In this document: in pieces, positions 30,141 to 38,996 of the stretch
How positions within the stretch are numbered: the stretch's first letter is position 1
How the letters are laid out: every line of letters starts with the position of its first letter
Assembly (NCBI GenBank): GCA_030576275.1
Contig: JALIBN010000034.1
Coordinates: 50,629 to 95,850, forward strand
Direction: 5' to 3'
Source: Pseudomonadota bacterium
Lineage (GTDB): Bacteria; Pseudomonadota; Gammaproteobacteria; Nitrosococcales; Methylophagaceae
Length of the DNA: 45,222 nucleotides
Program-made: the position numbers and the translations under genes
Notes under the pieces: model-generated
What the model was told of the DNA's origin: nothing
The model's input: the letters and a program-made list of their open reading frames with translations, nothing else
Databases searched by the model: none

Positions 30141-30183
30141 GCAAAAGTAACGTTAGCCGAATTTTCAGCATATTTAGGTATAA

Positions 30184-30219
30184 AATATCCAGTTTGCTAC
30201 GACAAGTGGGCTGGATATT
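30184..30219. repeat. 9-bp inverted repeat around the glyQ promoter
   Basis: AATATCCAG (30184-30192) and its exact complement CTGGATATT (30211-30219) are 18 bases apart, about two helical turns centre to centre. They bracket the likely -35 region, with the -10 box just after. This is compatible with an operator site; no regulator is identified. Confidence 0.45.
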
Positions 30220-30228
30220 CGCTATAAT
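30199..30228 (+). promoter_or_regulatory. Probable sigma-70 promoter of the glyQ operon
   Basis: A perfect TATAAT lies at 30223-30228. An ACGACA at 30199-30204 (four of six matches to TTGACA) is 18 bases before it. The start codon of glyQ is 37 bases after the -10 box. Confidence 0.5.
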
Positions 30229-30265
30229 CATAGAGTTTTTGATTTTAGATTGTGATGTGTAATAA

Positions 30266-31204
30266 ATGACGACTTCAGTAGTAACGGTGGCGGAGACGCC
30301 AAAAACTTTTCAGGAACTCATCCTGCGGCTCCAGCAATATTGGGCAGAACAAGGCTGTGTCTTGCTTCAACCTTATGATATGGAAGTGGGTGCTGGTACC
30401 TTTCACCCTGCAACATTCTTGCGTGCAATAGGGCCTGAGCCTTGGAGCGCGGCCTATGTTCAGCCATCACGTCGTCCGACAGATGGTCGTTATGGTGAAA
30501 ATCCCAACCGGTTACAGCATTACTATCAGTTCCAAGTGGTGTTAAAACCATCACCAATTAATATTCAAGAGTTATATATCGGCTCATTACATATGTTGGG
30601 TTTAGATACTTCGATTCATGATGTACGTTTTGTAGAAGATAACTGGGAATCACCCACTTTAGGTGCGTGGGGCCTCGGTTGGGAAATTTGGCTAAACGGT
30701 ATGGAAGTGACACAATTTACCTACTTTCAGCAAGTAGGCGGACTAGAATGCAGTCCTGTTTCAGGCGAAATCACCTATGGCTTAGAGCGTATTGCTATGT
30801 ATTTACAAGGTGTTAGTAGTGTCTATGATCTTGTCTGGTCTGATGGCCCGATGGGCAAAGTGACTTATGGCGATGTGTTCCACCAAAATGAAGTGGAAAT
30901 GTCAGAATACAATTTTGACCACGCCGATGTTGACAGTTTATTCACTAATTTTGACAACTATGAACGTGAAAGTGCACGGATGATTGAAGCCGGATTACCT
31001 TTGCCTGCCTATGAATTAGTGTTAAAAGCATCACATACGTTTAATTTGTTAGATGCTCGAAAAGCTATTTCAGTGACCGAACGTCAACGCTTTATTTTGC
31101 GTGTCCGTACATTGGCACGTGCGGTGGCTCAAGCTTATTACGATCGTCGTGAATCATTAGGCTTTCCGATGTGTGCGTCTGTTAATAAGGAGGCGCAATC
31201 ATGA
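30266..31204 (+). CDS. glyQ: Glycyl-tRNA synthetase alpha subunit
   Basis: A 312-residue class II synthetase catalytic subunit of the bacterial alpha2-beta2 type. It shows [10 protein letters not shown]-x-[14 protein letters not shown] and [19 protein letters not shown] (motif 2 area). It charges tRNA(Gly) with GlyS. First gene of glyQ-glyS-gmhB-plsC-fimX; its stop overlaps the glyS ATG by 4 bases. The Shine-Dalgarno before its ATG is weak. Confidence 0.98.
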   Translation: MTTSVVTVAETPKTFQELILRLQQYWAEQGCVLLQPYDMEVGAGTFHPATFLRAIGPEPWSAAYVQPSRRPTDGRYGENPNRLQHYYQFQVVLKPSPINIQELYIGSLHMLGLDTSIHDVRFVEDNWESPTLGAWGLGWEIWLNGMEVTQFTYFQQVGGLECSPVSGEITYGLERIAMYLQGVSSVYDLVWSDGPMGKVTYGDVFHQNEVEMSEYNFDHADVDSLFTNFDNYERESARMIEAGLPLPAYELVLKASHTFNLLDARKAISVTERQRFILRVRTLARAVAQAYYDRRESLGFPMCASVNKEAQS

Positions 31205-33288
31205 GTGACATGACAGATAAGCGCGATTTATTAATTGAGTTGGGTACTGAGGAGTTACCACCAAAAGCACTGAAAAAATTAATTCAAGCATTTGAAGCGG
31301 GTATCAAACAAGGCTTAGAAAAAGCGGAGTTAAGTTTTAGTGCTATTCGCTCTTATGCGGCGCCTCGTCGTATGGCGGTGGTCGTGGATGGTTTAGCTAT
31401 TCGCCAACAAGATCGCGTGGTTGAACGCCGTGGCCCTGCTATTGCAGCCGCATTTGATGGTGAGGGTAATCCAACAAAAGCCTTACAAGGTTTTGCTCGT
31501 TCATGTGGCGCAACCGTTGATGATTTAGAGAAATTAGAAACGGACAAAGGAACATGGCTAGCTTATAAGCAAGAACAAAAAGGTGCTGAAACAGCCAGTT
31601 TGCTTGTTGATATTTTACAGCAATCGCTTAATGACTTACCTATTCCAAAACGCATGCGGTGGGGAACATTGCCAGGCGAATTTGTTCGCCCAGTACATTG
31701 GTTAGTCTTGTTGTTCGGTGACGAAGTTATTCCTGCAGATATCTTAGGCGTGTCTTCAGGCCGTGAAAGTCGCGGTCATCGCTTTCATCATCCTGCAAAA
31801 ATTCGCATCGATTCGGCGCAAAGCTACGCTCCACAGTTACAAACAGAAGGTCATGTTGTGGTTGATATGGCGGCTCGACGTGCTGCGATTCATGGCCAAG
31901 TCTTAGAGTTAGCAACGCAATTGGGTGGTCAGGCAGTCCTAAATGAAGATTTATTGGATGAAGTAACTGGCTTGGTGGAGTGGCCCGTTGCCTTGTCAGG
32001 ATCATTTGATAAACGCTTTCTTGAATTACCATCAGAAGCCTTGATTTCATCAATGGAAGAACATCAGAAATATTTTGCGGTACGTGATAAAACGGGTGAG
32101 TTACTGCCTTATTTTATTACCATTTGTAATATTGAAAGTCGTGATCCGGCTCAAGTTATTGCTGGTAATGAACGTGTAATTTTACCCCGACTCAGCGATG
32201 CGGCATTCTTTTGGGCTACCGATCGCAAACGACCATTGGCCGATCGCCAAGCGCAATTAAAAACGATCGTGTTCCAAAACAAATTGGGTACGGTATTTGA
32301 TAAGTCTGCTCGTGTCGCTAAATTAGCAGCCGTTATCTCCACTGAAATTGGTGGTGATGCGGCATTAGCTGAACGTGCTGCTTTGCTGGCTAAGTGTGAC
32401 TTAGTGACTGAAATGGTCGGTGAATTTCCTGATTTACAAGGTATCATGGGGCGTTATTATGCGCACTTAGATGGTGAGCATAATGAAGTTGCTGAAGCAT
32501 TAGATGAGCAATATTTACCGCGTTTTTCAGGTGATAAATTACCACAAACAACAACTGGCCAAGCGGTCAGTTTGGCAGAAAAACTCGATACGTTAGTCGG
32601 TTTGTTTGGAATTGGTCAGCCACCAACAGGGGTAAAAGATCCCTTTGCTTTGCGTCGAGCAGCTTTAGGTGCATTACGCGTAGTGATTGAGAATAAACTC
32701 GATGTTGATTTGGTGCTGTTGTTAGAGCAAGCTCAACAAGGTTTTGATGTTACCTTGACCGAGCAAGACGTGACAACGCAGGTGATGCGTTATTTATTTG
32801 AGCGCTTGCGTGGTTATGCGTCTGATCAAGGTTTCAAAACCGATGTGTTTGAGTCTGTATTAGCCGTCCAGCCTTCGCGGCCATTAGACTTTATGGCAAG
32901 ATTGCATGCAGTCGCTGAATTTCGTCAATTAGAACAAGCTGAAGCGCTGGCGGCGGGCAATAAACGGATTAGCAATATTTTGCGTAAAAATGATACTGAA
33001 GGTGATGTCGCTACGATTGATTCTGCTTTATTGGTTGAACCTGCAGAGCAAGCCTTAGCTGAGAAGTTACATGCTGTTAGTTCGGCGATAGCACCATTAT
33101 TGATGCAGGCTGATTATGCGGGTGTATTAAACATTTTGGCGGATATGCGAGATACTGTTGATGGCTTTTTTGAGCAAGTGATGGTGATGGCTGATGACCT
33201 TGCGATACGAAATAATCGTTTAGCCTTACTTAATCAAACTAGGGCATTATTTTTGGGTGTGGCTGATATTTCCTGTTTACAGGAATAA
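31201..33288 (+). CDS. glyS: Glycyl-tRNA synthetase beta subunit
   Basis: A 695-residue GlyS with the diagnostic start [14 protein letters not shown] and the HD-like core ending in the anticodon-binding C-terminal region. It also has the conserved M-E-E-H-Q-K-Y-F and [15 protein letters not shown]. It recognises tRNA(Gly) and completes the alpha2-beta2 enzyme. Its ATG overlaps glyQ (ATGA), with an AAGGAGG ribosome site inside the end of glyQ, so synthesis of the two subunits is probably coupled. Confidence 0.98.
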   Translation: MSDMTDKRDLLIELGTEELPPKALKKLIQAFEAGIKQGLEKAELSFSAIRSYAAPRRMAVVVDGLAIRQQDRVVERRGPAIAAAFDGEGNPTKALQGFARSCGATVDDLEKLETDKGTWLAYKQEQKGAETASLLVDILQQSLNDLPIPKRMRWGTLPGEFVRPVHWLVLLFGDEVIPADILGVSSGRESRGHRFHHPAKIRIDSAQSYAPQLQTEGHVVVDMAARRAAIHGQVLELATQLGGQAVLNEDLLDEVTGLVEWPVALSGSFDKRFLELPSEALISSMEEHQKYFAVRDKTGELLPYFITICNIESRDPAQVIAGNERVILPRLSDAAFFWATDRKRPLADRQAQLKTIVFQNKLGTVFDKSARVAKLAAVISTEIGGDAALAERAALLAKCDLVTEMVGEFPDLQGIMGRYYAHLDGEHNEVAEALDEQYLPRFSGDKLPQTTTGQAVSLAEKLDTLVGLFGIGQPPTGVKDPFALRRAALGALRVVIENKLDVDLVLLLEQAQQGFDVTLTEQDVTTQVMRYLFERLRGYASDQGFKTDVFESVLAVQPSRPLDFMARLHAVAEFRQLEQAEALAAGNKRISNILRKNDTEGDVATIDSALLVEPAEQALAEKLHAVSSAIAPLLMQADYAGVLNILADMRDTVDGFFEQVMVMADDLAIRNNRLALLNQTRALFLGVADISCLQE

Positions 33289-33303
33289 AAGGAGAGAATC
33301 GTA

Positions 33304-33843
33304 ATGTCGCTGATAATTCTGGATCGAGATGGGGTGATCAACCATGATTCGGATGACTTTATTAAGTCACCCGCTGAATGGCAACCTATTGAAGGCAGTT
33401 TAGAGGCGATTGCTCGCTTAAATTATGCGGGTTATCGAGTGATCATTATTACCAATCAATCAGGTATTGCCCGTGGATTATTTGATGTTGAAACGCTCAA
33501 TCACATCCACAGCAAAATGCGCCGAATGTTAGCGCAAGTCGGTGGCAAAATAGAAGCTATTTTGTTCTGCCCTCATGGCCCTAAAGATGAGTGTTTGTGT
33601 CGTAAACCACAAGATGGATCATTCTCTGAATTGGCAAGTCGATTACGAATTACGCTCGAGGGTGTACCCGCAGTGGGTGATTCTTTACGAGATATTATGG
33701 CTGCCCAAGCTGCTGGAGCCACGCCTATTTTAGTGCGTACTGGAAAGGGTGAGAAAATGCTGGCAAAAGGTATTCCTGAAGGCGTTGCCGTTTATGATGA
33801 TTTAGCTGCTGTGGTAGATGCATTATTGGACCCAACAGTATAA
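33304..33843 (+). CDS. gmhB: D-glycero-beta-D-manno-heptose 1,7-bisphosphate 7-phosphatase
   Basis: A 179-residue HAD phosphatase of the GmhB type: nucleophile motif D-R-D-G-V-I-N, then T-N-Q-S-G-I-A-R-G, the zinc-binding C-P-H-G-P-K-D-E-C-L-C-R-K-P, and G-D-S-L-R-D. It removes the 7-phosphate in ADP-heptose synthesis for the lipopolysaccharide core. A GGAGAG site precedes the ATG, 15 bases after glyS. The glyS-gmhB-plsC order is common in gammaproteobacteria. Its stop overlaps the next start (TAATG). Confidence 0.95.
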   Translation: MSLIILDRDGVINHDSDDFIKSPAEWQPIEGSLEAIARLNYAGYRVIIITNQSGIARGLFDVETLNHIHSKMRRMLAQVGGKIEAILFCPHGPKDECLCRKPQDGSFSELASRLRITLEGVPAVGDSLRDIMAAQAAGATPILVRTGKGEKMLAKGIPEGVAVYDDLAAVVDALLDPTV

Positions 33844-34592
33844 TGTTGTTATTTCGCTCTTTAATCTTTGTTTTTTTTCATGTTATGACTGCGATTGTCT
33901 TTTCATTAATCGGTGTATTACTGTGGCCATTGCCCTTTAAATTGCGCTACATAGCTGTTAGCCGTTGGGCGGTGCTAAATCTGTGGCTGTTGGAAAAAAT
34001 TTGTGGTGTTCGCTATGAGGTTGAGGGGCGAGAAAATATTTCAGGCCAAGCCAGCGTTATTTTATGTAAGCATCAATCTTCATGGGAAACACTTGCATTA
34101 CAAGCCGTATTTCCACCTCAAGTTTGGGTGTTGAAACGCGAATTATTATGGATACCTTTTTTTGGTTGGGGTTTAGCCTCGTTAAAGCCTATTGCCATTG
34201 ATCGTGCTGCTGGCAGACAAGCATTAAATCAAATCATCGAGCAGGGTAAAAAACGATTATCGGACGGTTACTGGGTGGTAGTATTCCCCGAGGGAACGCG
34301 CATTCCCTCAGGTAAAATGGGTCGATTTGGCGTGGGAGGCGCGAAACTTGCGGTTGAGGCTGGTGTGCCGATTACGCCAGTGGCACATGACGCAGGAAAA
34401 GCATGGCCACGACATGGATTGATTAAATATCCTGGTGTCATTAAGTTGGTAATTGGCCCTGTAATCAGTAACAAGAATCAAACTGCGGCACAGCTAAATC
34501 AGATTGTTCATCAATGGATGACAGAACAAATGTTAGTCTTAGAAGGTCAGCAAGCAACAACTCCAGCGAAAGAGGATGCAAAACATGGATAG
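33843..34592 (+). CDS. plsC: 1-acyl-sn-glycerol-3-phosphate acyltransferase (PlsC family)
   Basis: A 249-residue membrane-bound acyltransferase with an N-terminal hydrophobic helix (about 5-30). The catalytic motif is H-Q-S-S-W-E, so the usual H-x4-D is H-x4-E. The glycerophosphate-binding F-P-E-G-T-R is intact, as is the V-P-I-T-P-V-A motif. It probably converts lysophosphatidic acid to phosphatidic acid. The Glu variant seems tolerated in related proteins beside gmhB, but acceptor specificity is less sure. The gene overlaps gmhB by 1 base and fimX by 8. Confidence 0.9.
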   Translation: MLLFRSLIFVFFHVMTAIVFSLIGVLLWPLPFKLRYIAVSRWAVLNLWLLEKICGVRYEVEGRENISGQASVILCKHQSSWETLALQAVFPPQVWVLKRELLWIPFFGWGLASLKPIAIDRAAGRQALNQIIEQGKKRLSDGYWVVVFPEGTRIPSGKMGRFGVGGAKLAVEAGVPITPVAHDAGKAWPRHGLIKYPGVIKLVIGPVISNKNQTAAQLNQIVHQWMTEQMLVLEGQQATTPAKEDAKHG

Positions 34593-36678
34593 AGCGGAAG
34601 GCATTTTACGATTGATGTTGGTGGATGATTCACTGACTGATGCTGATAATATAACCAACGTACTTCGAAGTGCAGGCCATACAGTTAGAGGTGCACGTCA
34701 AGAAGTATTGGCAGATTTAGAGCTAGCATTGACAGAAGCATCTTGGGATTTGGTTTTGTGTCGAGATACCTTGGCCGCAGTTTCACCGAGCGATGTGCTT
34801 AATTTAATACACCGTCTGGGAAGAGATATCCCTTGTATTGTACTGGTCACAAACGCTGATAGCATGGCAGATTATTATCATCATGGTGCACAAGATATTA
34901 TTACGTTTAATGACACGGAACGTTTAAAGTTTGCAGTTGCAAGGGAGTTACAAAATTTATTTATACGTCGCTCGAGTAGGCGCAATGAACATGCCTTACG
35001 TGAAAGTGAAAAACGGGCAAAGTTATTATTAGACAGCTCCCGTGATGCGGTTGCTTATATGCATGAAGGCATGCATATTTATGTGAACCAAGCTTATTTA
35101 ACCTTATTTGGATATGAAGAGTCTGAAGATGTCGATGGCTTACCAATGTTAGATATGGTCGCATTAGATGACCATGCTAAATTTAAAGCCTTTTTGAAGC
35201 AGTACTCAGAGCAAGAAAACACTAAATCCCCGCTATTATCGGTGTTGTGCTTGAAAGCTAGTGGCGACAGTTTCCCCGCCAATGTCGAGTTTACTCATGC
35301 TGAAATTGAAGGCGAAGAATGTATTCAAGTGGTTGTCCATGATGAAAATTCACAGGAAGTTTCCGTTTCAGATGAGAAGTTATTATTACTACGCGATTAT
35401 GATGTATTAACGGGCTTATTTAGCCGTATTCGCTTTATGGATGAACTCGGCCTTACCGTTAGTAAAGCCAGTGACGGCAAAGGTATCTCTTCATTATTAT
35501 ATTTGGAGTTTGATAACTTTCAGCTGATTAAAGAAGAGGTAGGATTAACAGCCAGTGAAGAGGTCTTGAAAGAAGCTGCTGGGTTACTGGGTAATATATC
35601 ACAAGATAATGAATTATTAGCGAGATACTCCGATCAAGTCTTTGCTATTATCATTGCTAGTGGCGATAACGATTATGTTGATGAGCGTGCTGAAGCTTAC
35701 CGAGAAATCATTGAAGCTTTCGTTTCTCATGCCAATGGCAAAATGGTTGATTTACGATGCAGTATTGGTATTAGTCGTATTACGGAAAGTTTTTCAATAG
35801 AAGTCATTTTAGAGAATGCCAATAAAGCCTGTATGCAAGTTCAGAAAAAGGGTGGGAATACAGTTGCACGTTATCAAACAGCTAAAGCTGATAAGGGTGA
35901 GGCAAGTAATGATGATGCATTATTTTGGCAGGGAAACATTCGTGATGCGTTAGCAAATAATGGATTTGTACTTAATTATCAGCCCATTGTAAGTTTGCAT
36001 GGTAAAGAGCAAGAGCTTTACGATGTACTGGTTCGGATGAAAGGTGCGGATGGTCAATTGATTGTCGCTGAAAACTTTATTGACTATGTAGCAAATGACA
36101 CCTTGATGTTAGGGATCGATGAGTGGGTTATAGCTCAGGCCCTAGCTAGTTTGGTCGAGCATCGCAAAGATCATCCCAAAACCCGCTTTTTTATTAAGTT
36201 ATCCAAGCCTATGTTAGCGAAAAAGGCATTTGTTGATTGGCTTGTTGCTTTATTACGCCGTCATCAATTAGATGGCTCAGCGTTAGTTTTTGAAATTAGT
36301 GAAACGGCAGCATTAGAAAATTTAGAACAAGCTCAAGCGGTTATTCTCAAGTTAAGAGCAATTGGTTGTGAGTTTGGCTTAGAGCACTTTGGATCGGGCT
36401 TGGATTTTTCATATAGTTTGAGTGTATTAGATGTTGATTATCTGAAGATTAATGGTTCATTTGTAGAGCATATGGCTCAAGATTCAGAGAACCAAGCGGC
36501 GGTGAAAGCCATTATCGAGATGAGTAAACAAGCGGGAAAGCAATGCATTGCTGAGTTTGTATCTGATGCTAATAGTTTAGCTTTGCTATGGCGTTTGGGC
36601 GTTGATTATGCAATGGGTTTTTACATACATAAGCCCTCAAATACGCCCGATTATAATTTTGAAGATGATGATTTATAA
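34585..36678 (+). CDS. fimX: FimX-like c-di-GMP receptor (REC-PAS-degenerate GGDEF-degenerate EAL)
   Basis: About 697 residues, the length and layout of Pseudomonas FimX: receiver-like (about 8-122), PAS (130-250), GGDEF (260-420), EAL (440-685). Key residues are lost. The receiver has Arg where the phosphoacceptor Asp should be (L-V-L-C-R-D), GGDEF is replaced by S-D-Q-V-F, EAL by D-V-L, and the D-D-F-G-T-G loop by E-H-F-G-S-G. It should therefore bind rather than make or cleave c-di-GMP. FimX controls type IV pilus assembly and twitching in Pseudomonas. ATG 34585 is preferred over 34576 because AGAGG (34571-34575) is 9 bases before it but touches the other. It overlaps plsC by 8 bases. Confidence 0.88.
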   Translation: MDRAEGILRLMLVDDSLTDADNITNVLRSAGHTVRGARQEVLADLELALTEASWDLVLCRDTLAAVSPSDVLNLIHRLGRDIPCIVLVTNADSMADYYHHGAQDIITFNDTERLKFAVARELQNLFIRRSSRRNEHALRESEKRAKLLLDSSRDAVAYMHEGMHIYVNQAYLTLFGYEESEDVDGLPMLDMVALDDHAKFKAFLKQYSEQENTKSPLLSVLCLKASGDSFPANVEFTHAEIEGEECIQVVVHDENSQEVSVSDEKLLLLRDYDVLTGLFSRIRFMDELGLTVSKASDGKGISSLLYLEFDNFQLIKEEVGLTASEEVLKEAAGLLGNISQDNELLARYSDQVFAIIIASGDNDYVDERAEAYREIIEAFVSHANGKMVDLRCSIGISRITESFSIEVILENANKACMQVQKKGGNTVARYQTAKADKGEASNDDALFWQGNIRDALANNGFVLNYQPIVSLHGKEQELYDVLVRMKGADGQLIVAENFIDYVANDTLMLGIDEWVIAQALASLVEHRKDHPKTRFFIKLSKPMLAKKAFVDWLVALLRRHQLDGSALVFEISETAALENLEQAQAVILKLRAIGCEFGLEHFGSGLDFSYSLSVLDVDYLKINGSFVEHMAQDSENQAAVKAIIEMSKQAGKQCIAEFVSDANSLALLWRLGVDYAMGFYIHKPSNTPDYNFEDDDL

Positions 36679-36735
36679 AATATTTTTTAGCAGGCCACTT
36701 CAGGACAGGGACACTGTTGGAAGCGGAATTGTTAG

Positions 36736-36900
36736 CTAATATTGCCGTAAGGCATTAATGTGGTCATCAATTCTAGGATGAGGCATAAATAAAGCACTTA
36801 ACCTGCCTCGATCCTTAGTGATTTTCCCAAGGCATTCATCTTGAGAGCAATGGACTAATTCTAGTAATCCTTCGGAGCTAAGCTTGAGCGGAACTATTTT
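36736..36900 (-). pseudogene. C-terminal remnant resembling HtpX (M48 peptidase)
   Basis: After the stop of the ATP-grasp gene the same minus-strand frame stays open for 54 codons to a TAG at 36736-36738. Its last 22 residues read L-S-A-L-F-M-P-H-P-R-I-D-D-H-I-N-A-L-R-Q-Y. This strongly recalls the end of HtpX proteases (L-F-M-x-H-P-P-x-D-x-R-I-x-A-L-R). No start codon with a ribosome site and no zinc-binding H-E-x-x-H part is present, so this looks like the stub of a truncated gene. The frame continuity with the ATP-grasp gene is probably chance. Confidence 0.45.
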
Positions 36901-38022
36901 TCAAGTAGCTGTGATAAGTTGTTTTAGAACTTTTTGTTCAATAAGCTGATGTAATTGAATAGCAGATGCATTTTCATCAGGTTCTACTCGAGATGTACAT
37001 ATTGGCTCACCCTGTTTGATGGTGAGTCCAGCGGCCGGAAGATCATGGCACTCTTCAGGCCATAACATATTGTCAGGAATAATAAGATCTGACATGGCAT
37101 AATGATAAAGCAACGAGGCAACGCTCTGATTTAGGGAACTTTGTGCTCTAGGAAGTCGGCCTAAACACGCATCAAGATGTTCCTTGAACAAAGTATCCGT
37201 GTTGTTAACAAGTTCTGCTGATGCACTTACACGAGGATTAATTTCAAGGATTAATAGTTTATTTAGATCCGAAATAATGAAGTCTAAACTGTTTAAGCCA
37301 ACTAAGGTCAAGGCTATAGTGAGTTGGTTAACTACTTTATCCAAATAGTCATTATGAGAGGCCGAAAGTTGCCATGCTGATTCAATTCTACCCAGACGGA
37401 AAGGGTGTTGATTATTAGGTGCAAGCTGCTGATGATTGATGCTTACCAAGCGTGCTTGATGGCCATCCGCTAAAAATAGGCATGAACCACTATTACCAGA
37501 AACAAAACGTTGATAATAAGTATCAACTTCAATTATATCTGTGGCCAACATCGTATATTGGATGTGTGTACCGCCCATGCCCGTAGCCTGTTTTTTCAGC
37601 CAGGTTAAATCATTGCGAGGCATTTCATCAAATTGAGTATCGGGATAGTTGAAATCGTGTTGATCTAACAAATCGAAAAACAATGCAGGAGTTTTGATCG
37701 TATGTACGGTGTCTGGCGTATTGCCAATAAGCTGAATATTGACGGGTAGTGGAAATAATAAGTGGTAACAGTGTTCAATGCCACTGCCACAAATAAGCAT
37801 GCACTGTTCACCCCCAGTCAGTTCTGACAGGGAGGCAATAATAGTTTCGTGGGTTAATTTGGCAAAAGGTGGGAGAGATTGCCATCGTTCGACAACCGCT
37901 AATAAATCGGTATCACCATAGCAATCAGCCACCCAAACTCTATAACCAGATTGGGTGGCTGATTCTGCTAAGAAGCGCCCACTTTGTGCAAAAATCAGTA
38001 TGGGAATATTCTGAGTTTGCAT
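36901..38022 (-). CDS. ATP-grasp protein of the H4MPT gene cluster
   Basis: A 373-residue ATP-grasp-like protein. Signs are K-K-Q-A-T-G-M-G-G-T-H (glycine-rich nucleotide loop, about 150) and L-L-I-L-E-I-N-P-R-V-S-A-S-A-E-L (metal-binding E-x-N, about 265-280). It starts 13 bases after the mtdB-like gene and is the last of four co-directional genes. ATP-grasp proteins of unproven role (the Orf17 type) occur in H4MPT clusters of methylotrophs; a part in cofactor biosynthesis, such as amino-acid ligation to the pterin side chain, is an inference. The N-terminal Rossmann-like half (P-I-L-I-F-A-Q-S-G-R-F) resembles carbamoyl-phosphate-synthase-like ATP-grasp proteins. Confidence 0.8.
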   Translation of the reverse strand: MQTQNIPILIFAQSGRFLAESATQSGYRVWVADCYGDTDLLAVVERWQSLPPFAKLTHETIIASLSELTGGEQCMLICGSGIEHCYHLLFPLPVNIQLIGNTPDTVHTIKTPALFFDLLDQHDFNYPDTQFDEMPRNDLTWLKKQATGMGGTHIQYTMLATDIIEVDTYYQRFVSGNSGSCLFLADGHQARLVSINHQQLAPNNQHPFRLGRIESAWQLSASHNDYLDKVVNQLTIALTLVGLNSLDFIISDLNKLLILEINPRVSASAELVNNTDTLFKEHLDACLGRLPRAQSSLNQSVASLLYHYAMSDLIIPDNMLWPEECHDLPAAGLTIKQGEPICTSRVEPDENASAIQLHQLIEQKVLKQLITAT

Positions 38023-38035
38023 CGTGCAATTTTAA

Positions 38036-38941
38036 TTAAACGAGCTGACGGGCACCATCAAAGGCGTTACGGAAATCAAGATAGACAGGTTTTTCAGCGT
38101 TTAGCGTTTCTTTTAGTAATGCATTTTGTAGTTTGTATTTAACATTACCTACAGCAAGCGCACCAATACCCACTGCACCTTTAGAGTTTACGGCGTGAAC
38201 GAGAGGTTCACCTGAATCCATGATGCCTAGGCCTTCAATACCTAATGGTGAAACAGCATTTACGTCGCCTGCTACTTTGAGCTGTTTAGCATCTTCTAAC
38301 ACGGAAGAATTCAATACTTGAATTCCTGCTTTTGCAGTACAGAAAACCAGATCCGCATTTGATAATAAACGTGCTTTATCGGCATCAGATGCTGCGGCAG
38401 TAGCTCGTAAACTAACGCCGTAACGGGTCTTAGCTTCTTTAGCAAAATCAAGCGCAGTATCAATTGAAAAGTGATCAACAATCGTTGTATCCGCACCTTG
38501 TTGCGCCACGATCACCGCAGTTGCTAAACCAACCGGACCAGTTCCACCAAAGACAACTGCACGCATACCAGATAATGGTAAATCAAAATTTTTCTTCAAG
38601 TCACGTTCGACACAAGCAACTAATGCTGCGGCAGTTGTAAATGCGCCGCTTGGATCGGCAAAGACTGAAACCTCAAAAGGGGGAACCATAGCCTTTTTAG
38701 CCGCATCTAACATGTCCATTGCCAGACCAATATCTCGACCACCAATAAACATGCCCGTTTTTTTGACACCAGAGGGGCCACGAGAAAAAATTGCGTCTTG
38801 CGTTAGACCCGCCACTTCCTCTAATTTAACATTACTATAAGGAATGACTACTTCGTAGCCAGCATCTACAGCCATATTAATATCAAATGGACTGTTATGT
38901 ACCATAGGGTCTAACATATGAACAATCGAACGTTTTGACAT
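38036..38941 (-). CDS. mtdB: NAD(P)-dependent methylene-tetrahydromethanopterin dehydrogenase, MtdB-like
   Basis: A 301-residue protein closely similar by eye to Methylobacterium MtdB along its whole length: start S-I-V-H-M-L-D-P-M-V-H-N-S-P-F-D-I-N-M-A, then T-Q-D-A-I-F-S-R, Rossmann loop F-G-G-T-G-P-V-G, and end G-I-G-A-L-A-V-G-N-V-K-Y. MtdB oxidises methylene-H4MPT to methenyl-H4MPT in formaldehyde oxidation. An AAGGA site precedes the ATG. It lies 55 bases after the beta-RFAP synthase gene and 13 before the ATP-grasp gene. Confidence 0.9.
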   Translation of the reverse strand: MSKRSIVHMLDPMVHNSPFDINMAVDAGYEVVIPYSNVKLEEVAGLTQDAIFSRGPSGVKKTGMFIGGRDIGLAMDMLDAAKKAMVPPFEVSVFADPSGAFTTAAALVACVERDLKKNFDLPLSGMRAVVFGGTGPVGLATAVIVAQQGADTTIVDHFSIDTALDFAKEAKTRYGVSLRATAAASDADKARLLSNADLVFCTAKAGIQVLNSSVLEDAKQLKVAGDVNAVSPLGIEGLGIMDSGEPLVHAVNSKGAVGIGALAVGNVKYKLQNALLKETLNAEKPVYLDFRNAFDGARQLV

Positions 38942-38996
38942 GTTGATTCCTTAATTTGTAGTTTTTATTGATGTTTTACTAACATCATAATCGTTA

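Larger units (their letters stand above)
29872..30265. other. 394-base divergent noncoding region between gshB and glyQ
   Basis: AT-rich with no convincing coding frame. It contains a nested hairpin (30082-30140), a 9-bp inverted repeat (30184-30192/30211-30219) and a TATAAT promoter candidate, all listed separately. The left half, next to gshB, shows only AT-rich sequence. Confidence 0.55.

Noticed and set aside
30031-30231. A 66-codon minus-strand frame in the gshB-glyQ gap
   Set aside because: It has no ribosome site and no recognisable domain, it runs through the hairpin and promoter elements, and its composition looks like noncoding AT-rich DNA.
36736-38022. Read-through of the TGA at 36901-36903 (selenocysteine or programmed) joining the ATP-grasp protein to the following 54 in-frame codons
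   Set aside because: The ATP-grasp protein looks complete, the downstream residues resemble an unrelated HtpX tail, and no SECIS-like hairpin was recognised just after the TGA.
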